From contig CM049308.1 in NCBI GenBank assembly GCA_026874595.1, positions 70,156,624-70,220,623 on the forward strand: a DNA stretch of 64,000 nucleotides, written 5' to 3'. The DNA is from Sipunculus nudus (lineage: Eukaryota; Annelida; Sipuncula; Golfingiida; Sipunculidae). Of this stretch, positions 1-12,962 are shown one piece after another. The first letter of the stretch is position 1; every line of letters starts with the position of its first letter. The translations under genes were made by a program, and so were the position numbers. The notes under the pieces were generated by a model. It was given only the letters and a program-made list of their open reading frames with translations, was not told the DNA's origin and did no database searches.

Positions 1-553
1 TTCCGTTACTTACTGTAAACTCTTTTAAAGAGAAGGAGAAAAATGTCATTTACGATTATTCAGTGTTGGGCAAAAATGCAAGATGGTGGGTGGGAGTACT
101 CGCCTCTGAGAATTTTTTACCGGAATCAAGCCATAAATCACAGCTTTAATTGCCATGATCAACGTATATTTTATATACACTTACAGGATTCGAACTAGGA
201 TCGGTATATGCACATTTAGAATTCATACAGTCATTTTAAACGTGGTTGGAAGCAGGAACTCTAGTACAACAATGAAAAAGGATAATAATGTAATTAGTTT
301 CCATTTGCTGTCCATGAATTTTCATTTATTCTACATGTATTATGTCAGGTCTGTTGCGGAAATAAGTTGGGTTTCTCCCTATTTTTGTGACCGTGTTCTA
401 TGTAAATTATTATGAGGAATGACCGGGTTTATAGCGACCAGGTTTTTAGTGTTTAGGGGGTAAATTTTAGTTACATTCGTTTGGTATTTAATAAGTTTTT
501 AATTATTTTCAAACCTCAATACGAAACGCGTTTCTTTGGGTTGTTACAGTTAG

Positions 554-614
554 ATGAGGGTAGCCGCTTTGTTTGGACACTGGTTGTGCGTTTTATCCGC
601 CTGGCTACCCTCGT
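554..614. repeat. Inverted repeat (13-base arms)
   Basis: The arm GATGAGGGTAGCC at 554-566 pairs with GGCTACCCTCGTC at 602-614 with a single mismatch, around a loop of about 35 bases. This could be the end of a small foldback element. No target-site duplication or element body could be recognised. Confidence 0.5.
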
Positions 615-744
615 CGTGTCACAAGCTGTGTTTCAAAGCATTGGTTGACTTGTGACGTCATGTCACAGACGCTTGTACATGCTTGGAATGCTGGACATGT
701 ACAGTTATAACATGTATATTAGGGACAGGTGGCTTGATGTTCGC

Positions 745-795
745 TGGCAGGTTCACCGCAAAATGCCAATGTCCCTGACATTTGAAACATCTCTT
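745..795 (-). mobile_element. Decayed retroelement gag-type CCHC zinc-knuckle fragment
   Basis: On the minus strand a short reading frame contains CFKCQGHWHFAVN, which matches the C-x2-C-x4-H-x4-C layout of retrotransposon nucleocapsid zinc knuckles. The last cysteine is replaced by asparagine. The flanking residues (AKR before, LPANIK after) also look gag-like. No reverse transcriptase, protease or LTR can be read nearby, so this is a small old remnant and not an active element. The match rests on a short motif and could be chance. Confidence 0.4.
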
Positions 796-1479
796 GGCTG
801 AGGAATGGTTGTATATTTTGTGACGTAGCATCGAATAACAGATGCATGCGCACCACGAGTAAACCAGGGCCAAATATAAATGTTCATCTTCATGTTAAAC
901 ATAAGTATAAAGAAAATAAATTCCCCTAATGTGTACCACATTTTAACTGCCTGTCGCCATGGTGCTTTTTTTTTACCCATACTGGTCAAAAGCCCATGGC
1001 TAATTTAACCTCCTTTACTAGAGAGCAGGGATCTCAGTCACGCGTATTGCACAGTCATGCCTGAGCTACGACCTCCTGCAACCGCAATAAATCGTAGAAA
1101 ACAGGCGTTCGCAACGACAGACTGCGACTATTCGGCATAAAATCAGTTGCGGTCACAACAGGCGATCACACGAACCTGCGATTTTTCCTTCAATTATTTG
1201 CAACTTGTTACACAAATATCTTAAAACTACCTATGACCATCTTGAGACTAGTCGTTTTGAGGGTGCGATGGTCTTATAACTGTCATGAAACCAGCTTTAT
1301 GGTCGTAGAGAATGTGTAAGACCGTCGTAATACGTTATATCTTTGGTAAAAATAATCGTCCCCACTTAAACTGTGGCTCATTTTATTCTCCAATCCGTTG
1401 CCCTTCCCCGCACTACAAAATTATCCCGTTCTAGTATTTTGTCTTGTGCATGTTAGAAATAATAACTACACCATTCCAG

Positions 1480-1626
1480 GTCCGTGCGAAGGTAAACCTG
1501 AATGGAGCACTACCTACAACGCCAGGAAGTTCTGCGGCCATGGACCAAACCGCGAGGAATGTTCCCCGGGATACGAATGTGTAATTGCCCCAAATGATGC
1601 GTTCGCTGTGTGCTGTCCCCGAAAAG
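1480..1626 (+). CDS. Gene A exon: lustrin-type cysteine repeat
   Basis: The acceptor is ...ccattccag and the donor is g|gttggt, a weak GT site. The exon is 147 bases with phase 1 at both ends. The translation starts PCEGKPEWSTTYNARKFC and ends AFAVCCP. It fits the lustrin cysteine-repeat pattern (Pfam Lustrin_cystein): six cysteines, a C-SPGYEC motif and a final CCP. The donor is chosen because only a phase-1 exit keeps the next exon in frame (g + aa gives Glu). Using the GTAACT four bases further on would shift the frame. Confidence 0.85.
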
Positions 1627-4600
1627 GTTGGTAACTGTCACCTGGTGACAAATATTTGTGTATATGTAGCTTTATGATTGTGTACCGTTTATGTACATAT
1701 TTAGGGAAGCTCTGTGATTTTTTTTAAAATTCAGACAGCTGGTCTGACCAAAGTCACGTGAAAGGACACTGTTTTCAGTTAATATTTTTGATTAGTCTAT
1801 GAAAATGCGCGGTTCAGTAAGTGAAGGGTCTTGAAGTCTACGGGTCCTTTTGAAGGAAACCTGTGGCAGTAGAAAGACGAGTAAAAGCATAGAGAAAGAG
1901 GGAGAGAAAAAAAGGGAGAAGAGGGTTGGACCAAAAACATTGTGTCCAATCTGCTGCAGGAAGGGGAAATGAACAGACCCAGATGAAAGAAAAAGGCCAA
2001 GAGAAAAAATAGACATGATGTCGCCACAGCACAGGACTCATGTTGGTAGAGAACTTTGGTAACATGTTGTCTACGTCTATTCACGCAGAAAACAGCCAAT
2101 GCATGATGTCTCGCTGTCCCTCTGTCCGGCTTATACTCTGTATGTAATCCAGAGCTGGACTGTTCGGGGTCTATTTATAATCAGAAAGTCTGTGTGTTAC
2201 GGGAAGCATAGACTATTAGATTATAAGCAGGTGCCGAACAGTCCTGTTGTCGACTACTCTGTAGGAGGCTCTGTCAGATGAGAACGTTTTTAACTGGTGT
2301 GCCGAAGTCACGATTCCTACGTAAGCAGTCAATGCGACGTGTGAGGTCATAGGTAAACAAGGTGTGCTTCGCTAATGATTGATACGTTGCTTGATTGGAA
2401 AGAAGCTCCTTCTGTCCTAGTTGAACTCTGGCGTGAGGATACACAGAGAAATAGGAAAACCCGAAAGACAGCAGCTACAACCCAGAAAATGCTTTCCCTT
2501 GCAGTCACTTTGGCCGGGCCCGTCTTTCCTGCAATGGCCTTGTCACAGCAAGCGTGCGTGATCTCCTTTCACGATGAGAAACTCTTCCTTAAATCTCCGT
2601 TCGAAAATTTACCAGGATATGCTCATGCTTGACACTCGATTCGTATGACGATACGGAGTACTATTAAGAAATATCAACGAGAACTAATGTTGCATTTATT
2701 AGCGAAATAAAAAGGGAATCTTTACAATGTTTTACTGGCTTTTTCATTTTTCTAACAAAATGTTTCATAAATGTATTCCAAAAATATTTCCATTTCAAAT
2801 AAATTTGAAATGGATAATTATGGCGAATCTGCCTGACCATATAAGAAAGTAATAGTTTGTAAACATAAACACCCCAGCACTACATTGTGGTAATAAATTA
2901 AATTAAATCACAAGTTATAAATTTAATTTCCTTTCGTATTTTCTATATTAACGTCAATTTACGTTCTTAACTTGAAGTTTAAAGAGGGCAGACATAAGTG
3001 AAATGTTAAGTTACAGTAAATGACCATTGCAAATATTCTCGGTCATATTTCGTATCTGCTGCAAGAACAATCCCCTTTTGTATCATATATTAAACAAAGG
3101 TTTATACTGGTATACCCAACATGTACAGTGATCCTACTTTTTCTCAAAACAAATTTTGAGAAGATATATAATTCATTTGTAGTAAGAATATTGAAAGGCT
3201 TATATACTTATCTAAATTGACCATTTATTTATGCAGAATGCCCAGCACTCAAGTGCAAGGCTTGTCCTGATGGTCACGTGATTGACGACAACGGCTGTAA
3301 AACGTGCCAGTGTATCACCAAACCTTCATGCAAGGTTAGTAGCCCTGACACTGTCTAGAGATCCGGCGACTATGTGATCAAAATCCTCGCAAAGGCATTT
3401 TCGAGTTAAAGTTCATCGCAAACCTCTCGCATGATTTTTGGATGTGATTAAAACTTTCACAAATTGGCTCAAAGGCGCATTCTCTCTTAAATTTGCCAGT
3501 TTGAAAGACCTCTCGCAGCGGCACTCACAGCTTCATTCAGACCTGATGATGCACGGAGCCGAGAGACCGTAAATGCTTCATGTACTAAGGCCTGCACAAG
3601 CCTTAAAATTGAAATATCATAGCCTTAAATGTGTAATATCATTTATATCTCTTCTCCCTCTGAGCCTTTAAGAAAATATCGTGTCAGGGATTCGCTCTAA
3701 TATCTCATTTTAGCGACAGGTTATGGTTTCTGGTGTCTCGTAGCCACGTGCCCTTGAAACCTTGAATTCAGTCTTAAATAATTTCAAATTATTCGTGTTA
3801 CCTTCATCTTCAATTTACAGTACAGCCACAACCCATGGGCCTTTAAACATTAAAAAGCATGTATAATAATACGTAAGGCGGCTTTGGACTGTACAAACTG
3901 CACATGGAGATCCATCGGGACATGTTATATAAAAAAATAAATAAATTGATAACTTTTGAATAAATTCCTGTCTATTTTTGTACGGCGCAGGGGTATCCTG
4001 AAGTCAATAGAACGCGGTGTATTCGCATCAGCTGATAAATAGCGCAACTGCGAGAGACATGACAAAGGTTTCCAGCACACATCGCAAAAAACTTTCCGCC
4101 ATTGCCCTACGAATTGAAAACTTGCTATATCTTTGTTCACATAGGCTAAGTTTCTTGTCATTTTGTACATCATTTAACAATGCTTCCAATTAAAGATAAA
4201 GTGCCAGTCATATGAATAGAATAATGCTTTAAAGTAAGGAAAAAGGAGGCAGCGGGATATGGTTTAATGTAGGGTAGATTGAGTGTATAAGCTTGCTTTA
4301 TTGCAGGAAATACCATGCCCGGACGGCGAGACGTGCGTTGAGACCCCGATCCACTGCATTACGACCCCATGTGATCCTATATTTGAATGTAAACCAAGTA
4401 TGTATATAACATATATCTAACCTCTATTAAATTTACACTAAAAAGTTAAAGTATTGGAATGCCGCTTAAATACCATGTGGCTCAGTCTTATTTGCTTAGA
4501 ACATGCTATATACTATGTATTATGAAATCGTAAAACCTAAAAACCTGATTGTCCAACAATTCAGAAAAACTATAATATACAACTTAAATGTAATACTGGT

Positions 4601-6607
4601 ACTCTCTGTATCCTAAAATCCTATATTATATGCACAAATGACACCTTGTTAATATGCACACTATTTCTTCCTGAATAGTTTGATAATTTGTACAAATTAA
4701 TCCCAAGTTACAATGCACGCGATTTCTATCTTTATTATGATTAGTTTTTTGCACATTTTTTACATTAATGAAGAAACAATATAGATGATATTGGCATTTA
4801 TTAATTTATACATACTTTTTTAATCCAAGAAATGCAGGTGACACTTGATAGATTCGAGGTGGCCATGGGGCAGTAGATTGGTGTGCACAGACTTTTTTTA
4901 TGTATTTTTGGCCAAAGAGTGATGGAAGATGGTAAAAATGCCTCTCGAAGCTCCCATATATTTGTGTCATGATTGCAAATCAAATAAGGTCTATACTGAT
5001 GATGTATTACATGCGCTAATTCATGTCTACATTGTCCAAGGGGAGAAGTATAGTGTTTTCGTCTGTCTTCTCTGTGGTGGCTGCAGTTGCCATCTGTTTA
5101 ACTATTTTGTGATCGCCGTATCTCTTTAGCTACCCACTATTTTGCTTTACATAAGACACACGTATTGCTTCCACAAAGTTCTTAGAATACCAATGACTTT
5201 CATAACAAGGCTATATGCACTAATTCACTTTAAAAAGAGACCCAATTTGTCCCGATGAATAAACATAGATGCAGCGATCGAGATGTGAGACAACCGTTTT
5301 TTTTTTATTTGTAGACAAAATATGTCCAGCGCTTCCACCTGGCACCGTGGGAACATGTGATGAGGCCTGTGGCAATGACAGCGACTGTGCAGAAGGAGAA
5401 AAGTGCTGCTCTAACGGTTGTGGCCACCGCTGTATGACAGCTGTGGACCGTGAGTTTGTAGGAATAAACGAAGTAATATAAAGCAAGATTCATATGAGGC
5501 AATGGCTTAGTATTTACTAAACTTATTGTCATTGCAAAAACATAGCCATATTCTTGAATGTTCACATTTTACATGTTACATTTTCACTTAATTTGCTTAG
5601 ATGTAATAGTAACTTCTCCTGGTCTTCTGGTAACTGCCTCGTATCGTTACATTAAGCAAATTCTCCACTCTTTTAAATCAGGTTAATTTTCAAAAGTACC
5701 TGTCACAATAAATATCAATTACAATCCAAAGTCGGAAATTTGAGGATTATTGTTGAACTGCCTTGTCATACTAATTGACCAAAGCAAATGTTCTTAGCCA
5801 TTTTTTCACAATTTGTAAAACTCAAGAATGAGATTCTCCTTTTATCACAGATTACACTTAATGTTGAACAACAGCACATTCATGTGTGAACTCCTTTCTC
5901 AGAGGAAATGTATGAGGAAACTTCATATGGTTCATGTTTACAAGAATCATGACTCTTATCGTCAGTTCGTTCGTTATTAGTTATTCTTAACTTATATCTG
6001 AATTCCTACCAGAATTCATGAAATAATATTGACACTGATAAAAATATTTCCGTCGCAATAAGGTAATAAGGTGGTCAGCTCTGTTAATCTGTGTGTAATT
6101 TTCCGCATTCGAAATTTTTCCCCAAATTCTTCAGATTATCTTCTAATTAATATAACAGGTGTATCGATATTCTCACCTTGTCAACATTTGAAATGCTCTG
6201 TGTCTAATTTTCCCAAAATTTTACATTTTTACTTCGCCTCTCATACGTGACATATTTCTCAAGAAAATTTACAGTGAGGAACCTGTACTTCAAATTATAC
6301 AAATTATATGTATTTTATATGATTATATAATTTTAACAGCAAACATTCAAATTTCTTTTATTGATATTCGGATTTTGTCTTCTGAACATCGCATTTGGAT
6401 ACATCTGAAAACAGTTCTCATTTAAAAAAGTATGTAAACAATCTTAGTACCCTTAACCCTACACGGTATAGACTAGGTGCCCATCCTTTTTCATATCCAG
6501 GCTTATATAGTTATTTTACCAACATCTGTGGATGATTGAAAAATTAATACTAATTATATTTATTCCTTTTAGCCCCGAGGAAGGATGAAACCGAAACCAG
6601 CAAATAG
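1480..6607 (+). CDS. Gene A (3' part): lustrin-antistasin-WAP protease inhibitor
   Basis: This is a partial gene made by joining 1480-1626, 3237-3334, 4307-4397, 5315-5449 and 6573-6607. Phases agree across all four introns (1, 0, 1, 1) and give 167 readable residues ending at a TAG. Domain order is a lustrin-type cysteine repeat, an antistasin-like repeat with its small C-GE-C exon, a WAP four-disulfide core with all eight cysteines, and the short tail PPRKDETETSK. The 5' part (signal peptide, probably Kunitz) would lie left of the window. It is very close to the 3' half of gene B but has a single antistasin/C-GE-C pair instead of two. Its last exon is read in a different frame. From these families one expects a secreted serine-protease inhibitor; the target is not known. 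Expression cannot be judged from sequence. Confidence 0.85.
3237..3334 (+). CDS. Gene A exon: antistasin-like repeat
   Basis: A 98-base exon, entered in phase 1 and left in phase 0, bounded by atgcag and gttagt. The protein reads CPALKCKACPDGHVIDDNG, then CKTCQC and a final cysteine. This is the antistasin layout C-x(3-4)-C-x2-C-x-G-x(4)-D-x2-GC-x2-C-x-C. Gene B has two near-identical copies; this one carries CQC like the second of them. Confidence 0.88.
4307..4397 (+). CDS. Gene A exon: C-GE-C companion of the antistasin repeat
   Basis: A 91-base exon, entered in phase 0 and left in phase 1, bounded by attgcag and gtatgt. It starts EIPCPDGETCVETPIHC and continues with TTPC and FEC, giving five evenly spaced cysteines. 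It always follows an antistasin-like exon in this locus, and the pair forms one symmetric 1-1 module. I do not know a formal family name for this half. It differs from both gene B copies by Pro in place of Arg after VET. Confidence 0.85.
5315..5449 (+). CDS. Gene A exon: WAP four-disulfide core domain
   Basis: A 135-base exon with phase 1 at both ends, preceded by a T-tract and gtag and followed by gtgagt. It reads KICPALPPGTVGTC, then an acidic stretch with DSDC, then GEKCCSNGCGHRC. All eight WAP cysteines and the KCC-NGC-C signature are present. WAP domains typically inhibit serine proteases or have antimicrobial roles. Confidence 0.92.
6573..6607 (+). CDS. Gene A terminal coding exon
   Basis: After the acceptor ccttttag the phase-1 frame gives PPRKDETETSK and stops at TAG 6605-6607. 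The homologous gene B exon reads PTGRMKPKPANR and stops at a TGA. Relative to B the sequence has one extra base near its start (cccc-gagg against ccac-ggg), so the two tails are in different frames, acidic here and basic in B. Confidence 0.75.
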
Positions 6608-6967
6608 ATGATGGAACAGAGACCTTATACAGACCAGACAGGATCTCTAATACAAAATATTTTGTCAAACCTGCTTACTGAAAACCGTTCTCTAATTCCA
6701 TAATCGGTTCCACCAGGCGGTGGCCATCAAGTTTGGATATATACATTTTAAACCAATATTCAAATATTACTTGTCAGTTGATGAATCCATCACTCCGATA
6801 GTTTTTTAAAATTAACTTTCACAAAATCTGCAAAGAATTCTTGCTAAACTTTGGAAAAATTTTATTCTGTAATGTTATTTGAGAGGCTATACAATCCTAG
6901 AGGGAGAAGTCGTTTTGGTTTAAATTCAGAATGCATGGTACCGTTTGATAGAATTCATCATATAGCT

Positions 6968-6973
6968 ATTAAA
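6968..6973 (+). terminator. Candidate poly(A) signal of gene A (ATTAAA)
   Basis: ATTAAA lies about 360 bases after the gene A stop codon. At the aligned place gene B has AATAAA (42713-42718). A later AATAAA at 7239-7244 is an alternative. Confidence 0.4.
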
Positions 6974-7509
6974 CGTATTATACTGTACTTCATAAACATT
7001 CATGAGTTTGAATTTCATATTTTATTCATAAACCGGCCATTATTACTTGTACAAAATATGCGTATTTTAATATTTAATTATTATTTTAAGTGAGGCATCT
7101 AGGTTCGTTTTTTGCACTAACACGTAAAATTGATTTGGGTTTCATTATATTTATTTTTTCAATGTGTTATCTTAAAAGCGTTAGTCTCAGAGAGTGATCT
7201 GATATTTTTTTATATCTTATATTTCCTCAAAGACTCTCAATAAAAAACAATCCAACCTTTAATATTGTGTTACACAAAGAACACACATATTCTATGCCGT
7301 GCGTTATTTTCAGGCATTTTTCCGAGTTTGCAAAGAAACGCATCCAAATAAACTTATTTTTCTCGGTTACCTTGCCTTCTGGCTCTTTTTTTACCTGCAA
7401 TGATACTGGTATATATAGTGATCTAACCCTACCATTGTCTGCATATCTCTGTCATACATTCAACATAAATATATTGCTGCCGCCCAGGAATTAAAGTTAG
7501 CAGATTCTA

Positions 7510-8940
7510 TGTCCAATTGTTATTATTTGTGCCCTGCTTTTGTATCAAATTTTCAAATATGCTGGGGATGCTTATTAGCCTCATAGCTCCAGGAATACGG
7601 GTAGCAGAGACCTGATTTCACGTTTCCAAGGAGACATGTCATGGATCTCCCGGGAATTCAGGTCAGAAGATTCTGGGTCCAATGGTTATGATTTGTGCCC
7701 TACCTTTGTATCAAATTTTCAATTATTCTTGGGGATGATTATAAGCCCCATAGCTCAGAGAATATGGGAAACAGAGACCTTATTTCAGATTTCCAAGAAT
7801 ATTTTTAAGGACCTCCTAGGATGTCAGGTTAAAAGATTCTGGGTCCAGTGTTTATGATTTGTTCTCTGTTAAAAGATGACTGCATCTTTATAGGTCTAAA
7901 AAATAAAGGAAATAAATATCGTAAAAAATCGAAAAAAATACAGGTGGCGCCACCAGTCTGCAGAAACCATTGAAACACTCAATGATGAATATCTATGCAA
8001 AGAATCGTGGTGTTCAATGCATTAGTTGTTTAGATGCTTGAGCTTTTGTATAAAATTTTCCATCATTCTTGGGGGGGGGGTTACTTCAAAGCCCCATAGC
8101 TTATAGGTCATTAGTAACAAAAACTAATTTTACGTTTCCAAGGAGACTTTTAATGGGCCTCCCTGCATATAAAGATACTAGATTCTAGGTCCAGTCTTTA
8201 AGATCTGTGCCCTGTTAACAGATGACCACATCTTTAAAGGTCTCAAAATCAGAGAAAAAATATCGTAAAAATCGAAAAAAAAAATATTTCCTGAAACATT
8301 TCCTGATTAATATCCATGCAAAGAATCATGACGTTCAATGAATTAGTTGTTCAGACACTTGAGCTTTTGTATAAAATTGTCCATTAATGTGGAATAGGGG
8401 GGGGGGTTACTTCGAAGCCCCATAGCTCAAAGGTCATTGGTAACAAATAACTAATTTTAGCTTTCCAAGGAGACTTTTAGACGGTCTCACTGCAGGTAAA
8501 GATACAAGCTTTTCGGTCTATCCAGTCATAACAATTTATGCCCTGTTAACAGATGATCGCATCTTTAATAAAAGTCTCAAAGAAAGAGAAAAAATCGTAA
8601 AAAATTGAGAGAATACAGGTGGCGCAACCAGTCTGCAGAAACTGATGAAACACTTCTTCATCAATATCCAAGCAAAGACACCTGGTGATCAATGCATTAG
8701 TTGTTCCGATATTGAGCATTTGTATAAAATTTTCCATTATTTTTGTTTACGGGGGAGGTATTACTTAGAAGCCCAAACGCCCAGAGGTTTTAGGAAACAC
8801 AGACCTTTTTTAGGTTTCCAAGATGACTTTTTTATGGGCCGCCCTGCATGTCAAGATACAAGATTCTAGGTCCAGCCATTAAGATTTATGTTCCCTGTTA
8901 ACAGATGCCTGCATCTGTAAATTGTCTAAAAAATAAAATA
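7510..8940. repeat. Imperfect tandem repeats of about 300 bases with poly-G tracts
   Basis: About four to five degenerate units recur. Each carries the phrases gtttccaaggagactt, a cgtaaaaa/atcgaaaa stretch, caggtggcgc(c/a)acc, cagtctgcagaaac, and ttttccat followed by a poly-G run (8071-8080, 8398-8407). The same array recurs at about 45900-47130. Unit boundaries are approximate. Confidence 0.7.
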
Positions 8941-9974
8941 AATCATAAATACACAAATATCTTCGTTGTTTCATCGTTTAACCTGTACTAAAACGTGACC
9001 TGTTGTGTAATGTATTGTTCTATTATTTTATCAGTGGTTAATTAGATACAATTAATTAGATATGCCTGGGTGTCAGTGCATACTTGTCCTGTGTTGTCTG
9101 CAATAGCTGTACATGAATGTTGTGTTAATAACATTAATGTTAATTTGTCTTGAACTTCCAGTATTCAATTTAACCCTCCGTACCCCAGCTACTAAAAAAA
9201 ATCATGCCTGTCAACCATAATAAATTAATAACTGAGGAGATGATCTGATTGATATTATAAAACTACAGCCAGACATAACATATTTGAATGTCCGATTTGC
9301 TATTCTCTGTATAAACTCATACATTATGATGGTTCTGAATGGTCTCCCTTGATTCTCAAATATACTTTTGACACGACATGTTTAAAATTCCAGCACATAA
9401 CACCAGTAGAAAGCAATGCGTATGCATCATCGCTCAGCCACGCCGTTTATACTCAATTAACCAGCAATGTTTTGTCTCATAATGCATCCACTCTGTAACA
9501 CTGTCTCTTTAAATAATCATGCTGAAAGTGCTTCGTCACCAATTTCTGTTAATGTCTTATCTACATACATTATACAACCGCTGCACTAAAACAATAACCA
9601 GAAAATCTTGTCTGAATACTTACAGGTCCGTTACTCTTCGGACCCATTTAACATTGTCAATATTTTCGTAAATTTGGATTACTGAAGCAATGAAGGCATA
9701 AACATTTTTTAATCAATTATATTGCAACATCTGAACCCCATGAACACCAACCTCATTGGTCCTATGTTAAAACATATTTATCGAAGTACGACTGAATGGT
9801 CTTCTACTACCATCGGCAACATATACCAGATCCCATGTCACATTTATTTGTCATGATGTTTAACATCTTATGTTAGAACCTTAGTCACAAATTATCCTAC
9901 ATTCAGGTTTCTGATTCTATGTATGTTATATTTGTTATATATGTTATATATGTTATAATCAATTATTTTATTTA

Positions 9975-10165
9975 TTTTGATTCCTTCAAATCATTTCCGA
10001 GTAATGCTGATCCTTTCAGCTCATTTTCGAATTAATTTCGATCCCTTCAACTCATTTTCGAATTAATGCTGATTCCTACAACTCATATTCCAAGTAAAAT
10101 TGATATTCTTTTAACGCTTTTTTATAAATTAACTTTGATTATTTCAACTCTTTTTTCCAATTTAT
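9975..10165. repeat. Minisatellite, unit about 30-36 bases
   Basis: Units read roughly gattccttcaactcatttt followed by cgaattaat, repeated about five times with substitutions. A homologous array lies at about 47970-48200. Confidence 0.65.
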
Positions 10166-12962
10166 TTTAACACCTTATGGCCAGCAACGCCAACAGAGCA
10201 GATGAGTGGATGTGTTGTAATCGTAATGCCTTGTGGCAAAGTGACATGGCGTTTAAATTGTCTTGGGTGGAAAACTCATTTTAATATTTATATTTTATAG
10301 TATATTTAGTGACATTCAGAATTCACGCAACAGTTTATAAATGTGGTGAATGTGACTAATGACACCGTTAGTGGGATTGGGATGATGTGTAATACTTATT
10401 TCGTTCTCAGATATTGCATTTCTAACATATTTTGGTTTCATTACGTTAATTAATAAGCCTAGGTCCTATTGCTTCATTGCTTTATTTTGGGTCTGATCTA
10501 TCTATGAAATAAATTTAAATTTCAAAATCATAATTTCAATTGGCAGCCCTTGGTGGAACAGACTATAAAGCTTTTGTAAATATCCGAAATGCATTTTTAA
10601 GTTGATTGGTCAAATACGTTGAGTTACATACTATTTATTATTACTATATAAATCTAATACTTCTTTACAGACTCGTTACGGGAATCGATAATTTGATTAC
10701 ACTTTTATTGGGAAACACCTGAACCATTAGTAGATGCAGCAACCAAGTTTAGCTAATATATGTGATTTTAGTATTGGTGTTATGCAATATATTTTTTACG
10801 TATAAAATATAAAGTTAACAACATTATGCGATATATTAAACCCACTTGACAACCTCTTCTAAGCCCACAGAAGTGTAAGACGCCAGCATATAAGCATTTG
10901 AGTGTAAATTTTTATATAAAATAATGTTGTGTTTTGAACGGACCATCCAGTTATTCGAGTTAAAGAAGTATCTATCCTGAATGTCAATGGACCAATCATG
11001 TTCAGTGATATCTGCACAGAACGAAACAACAACGTATTGGACTCATTTGAGGTATTAACTGCTGGCTGTTTTTTTTTTCAACATTTTTGGTACTGGAGCA
11101 ATAAATTGGGAATAAAGTTACCTGAAAATTCCTACTAACCTACTGCCGGTAAATCTCTACAGAAGTGACAAAAAGGAATTAGAAATCTGCATTCTAGTGA
11201 TTGAAAGCCTCTGCCATTCACTTATTCGGTCAATATTCCTGGTTCATTTGTGCATAAACGACTGTTCATTGATATTCCGGACTATGTGTTTATTCCACAA
11301 CACAATCCAATCGATGATGCCTTGGCCCATTCCCGAAATGTTCTGAAAATTTCATTAGATTCCGTTCATTACTGAAGAAGTTATATTGTTTATAAAAACG
11401 CATGCAGACACACGAACGGTAATGGACATACACTGTATCACTTACTATATGTGGATGTAGAAGCTCAGGTGCATTGTGGGCCGGATATTCTAAAACCAGC
11501 AGAGTCGTACTCTTATGAATCAGGTTCTGTGCAATGTTAATCTTTATATTCAGGTCCACTCCGCCTTACCGCATCAATACAATGTAAATGATTTAATAAT
11601 CCACACTGTGACTCTGTAGGACCAAAAAATAATAAAAGTATGGTTCTCAGGCACCGCCTACATCAATTCTAAACCCCCGCATCAATTTATTTTGATTTTC
11701 AATATAAACTTAGTAATTTCGAACTTCAGCCGCTCGGACATTTCTACAAGAAGATAAAATAATACAGTTTTGAAAACATTTGCTTTGGTTTGTAGAGCTT
11801 TCACTTGCTTTTCCCTGATCATTTTACACTTTTTTTATCGAAATATACATAAAAAGGAAAAAAATGATCGCATGCCCGCATTGATTTAGGAAAAAAGTGC
11901 CTAAGACCAAACCTTATATTTTGTGGCCTAACAGTAGGATTTTTAATGACGTAAGGAATTTAGAAAATTATAAAGGATTTGAAATAAGGGTTGCAGGGTT
12001 AGGTTGGTAATGGAGGAGGTCTCTCACACCTCACATGGTTTAGACACATTTTGAAATTTCGATTCCAATGGCGCAATTCAGGGTCGTTTAATATATATAA
12101 TGATATGGAATCCGGCTCTATTTTTCAGTAAAAGCGCTTGTTGTTATATTTGTTTACTTTTCCACGGGCATGCACATATCAATACGCATATGATCTAAAG
12201 TAATTCTGGCACCAATTTGATACAGAAATCCGTTTTAAATCTTTGAAAGAATATAAGTTTGGAAATTATATGGAAGTATAAAATTTTGCTCGATAGAGGA
12301 AACAGCGGATCAGTTTGACATAAATCTGATGGCCTACGAACAAAAATATTACAAATATATGGGCATGCGCACTGCATCTAGAAGTTGCCAGCACTGGGGC
12401 TTTTGTCAACAGCAGAAGCAGACATAGATCGCCCATTGTTAAGGTATCCAGGGCTTAAAGGAAAAAGGGGGTAAGCGTCTGTGACGATCGAAACCTCTTC
12501 CAGGCTCTCCGATGTCCGAGCGTCCGGCAGGATGCGCGAATTTGATCATAGGACCGATAGGATCAAAACTGGCTCTTTTACAACAGTCACTGGCCATTAG
12601 TGACTACAAAGTCGGAAACTGCGCTGACAACTGACAACTGACCCCTAACATTTAACTGTTATAATAAAGGTGATAACATACTAACACGATATATAACCAT
12701 AAATCGTACAATAATGCCTTAAAAAACTGAAACGAAACAATTGATTTAATATTACAGAACACTATAACACATTTGACAAAGATTTAGGAGATTCCAAAAT
12801 TCCATATGACTCAAAAACTTTGGCTTGAGCGTCCAGGACATTCAAGTTTACTTCCCATTGAATGCCCGGCTAAACGGTAAGCACTTAAAATTAAACATAT
12901 ATAAGGTGTTTGAAAAGATCATAATTTTTTATGTCATCATGACCTTTTTCTTTTCTAATCAG

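Larger units (their letters stand above)
1..1479. other. Sequence upstream of the first visible exon of gene A
   Basis: No family exon is visible here. In gene B the exon before the lustrin exon lies about 1.3 kb upstream of it, but no counterpart can be read in the matching stretch here. Close similarity to gene B begins only at about 1447, some 33 bases before the lustrin exon, so the sequence to the left is unrelated to the gene B intron. It contains a hairpin (554-614), a decayed retroelement zinc-knuckle fragment (745-795, minus strand) and otherwise nothing I can name. Confidence 0.6.
6608..12962. other. Gene A 3' UTR and repeat-rich intergenic stretch
   Basis: No family exon is recognised. 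The first 700 bases are conserved with the 3' flank of gene B (to about 43340). Then come the imperfect tandem repeats at 7510-8940, a stretch at 9000-10600 that matches about 47200-48600, and the 30-36-base minisatellite at 9975-10165. In the right-hand copy a broken antistasin exon sits at 48624, but the equivalent place here (about 10560) has only unrelated sequence. From about 11690 the sequence matches 50290 onward. Confidence 0.6.

Noticed and set aside
7510-8940. CRISPR-like array
   Set aside because: Units are long, diverged and without regular spacers. This is eukaryotic tandem repeat DNA.
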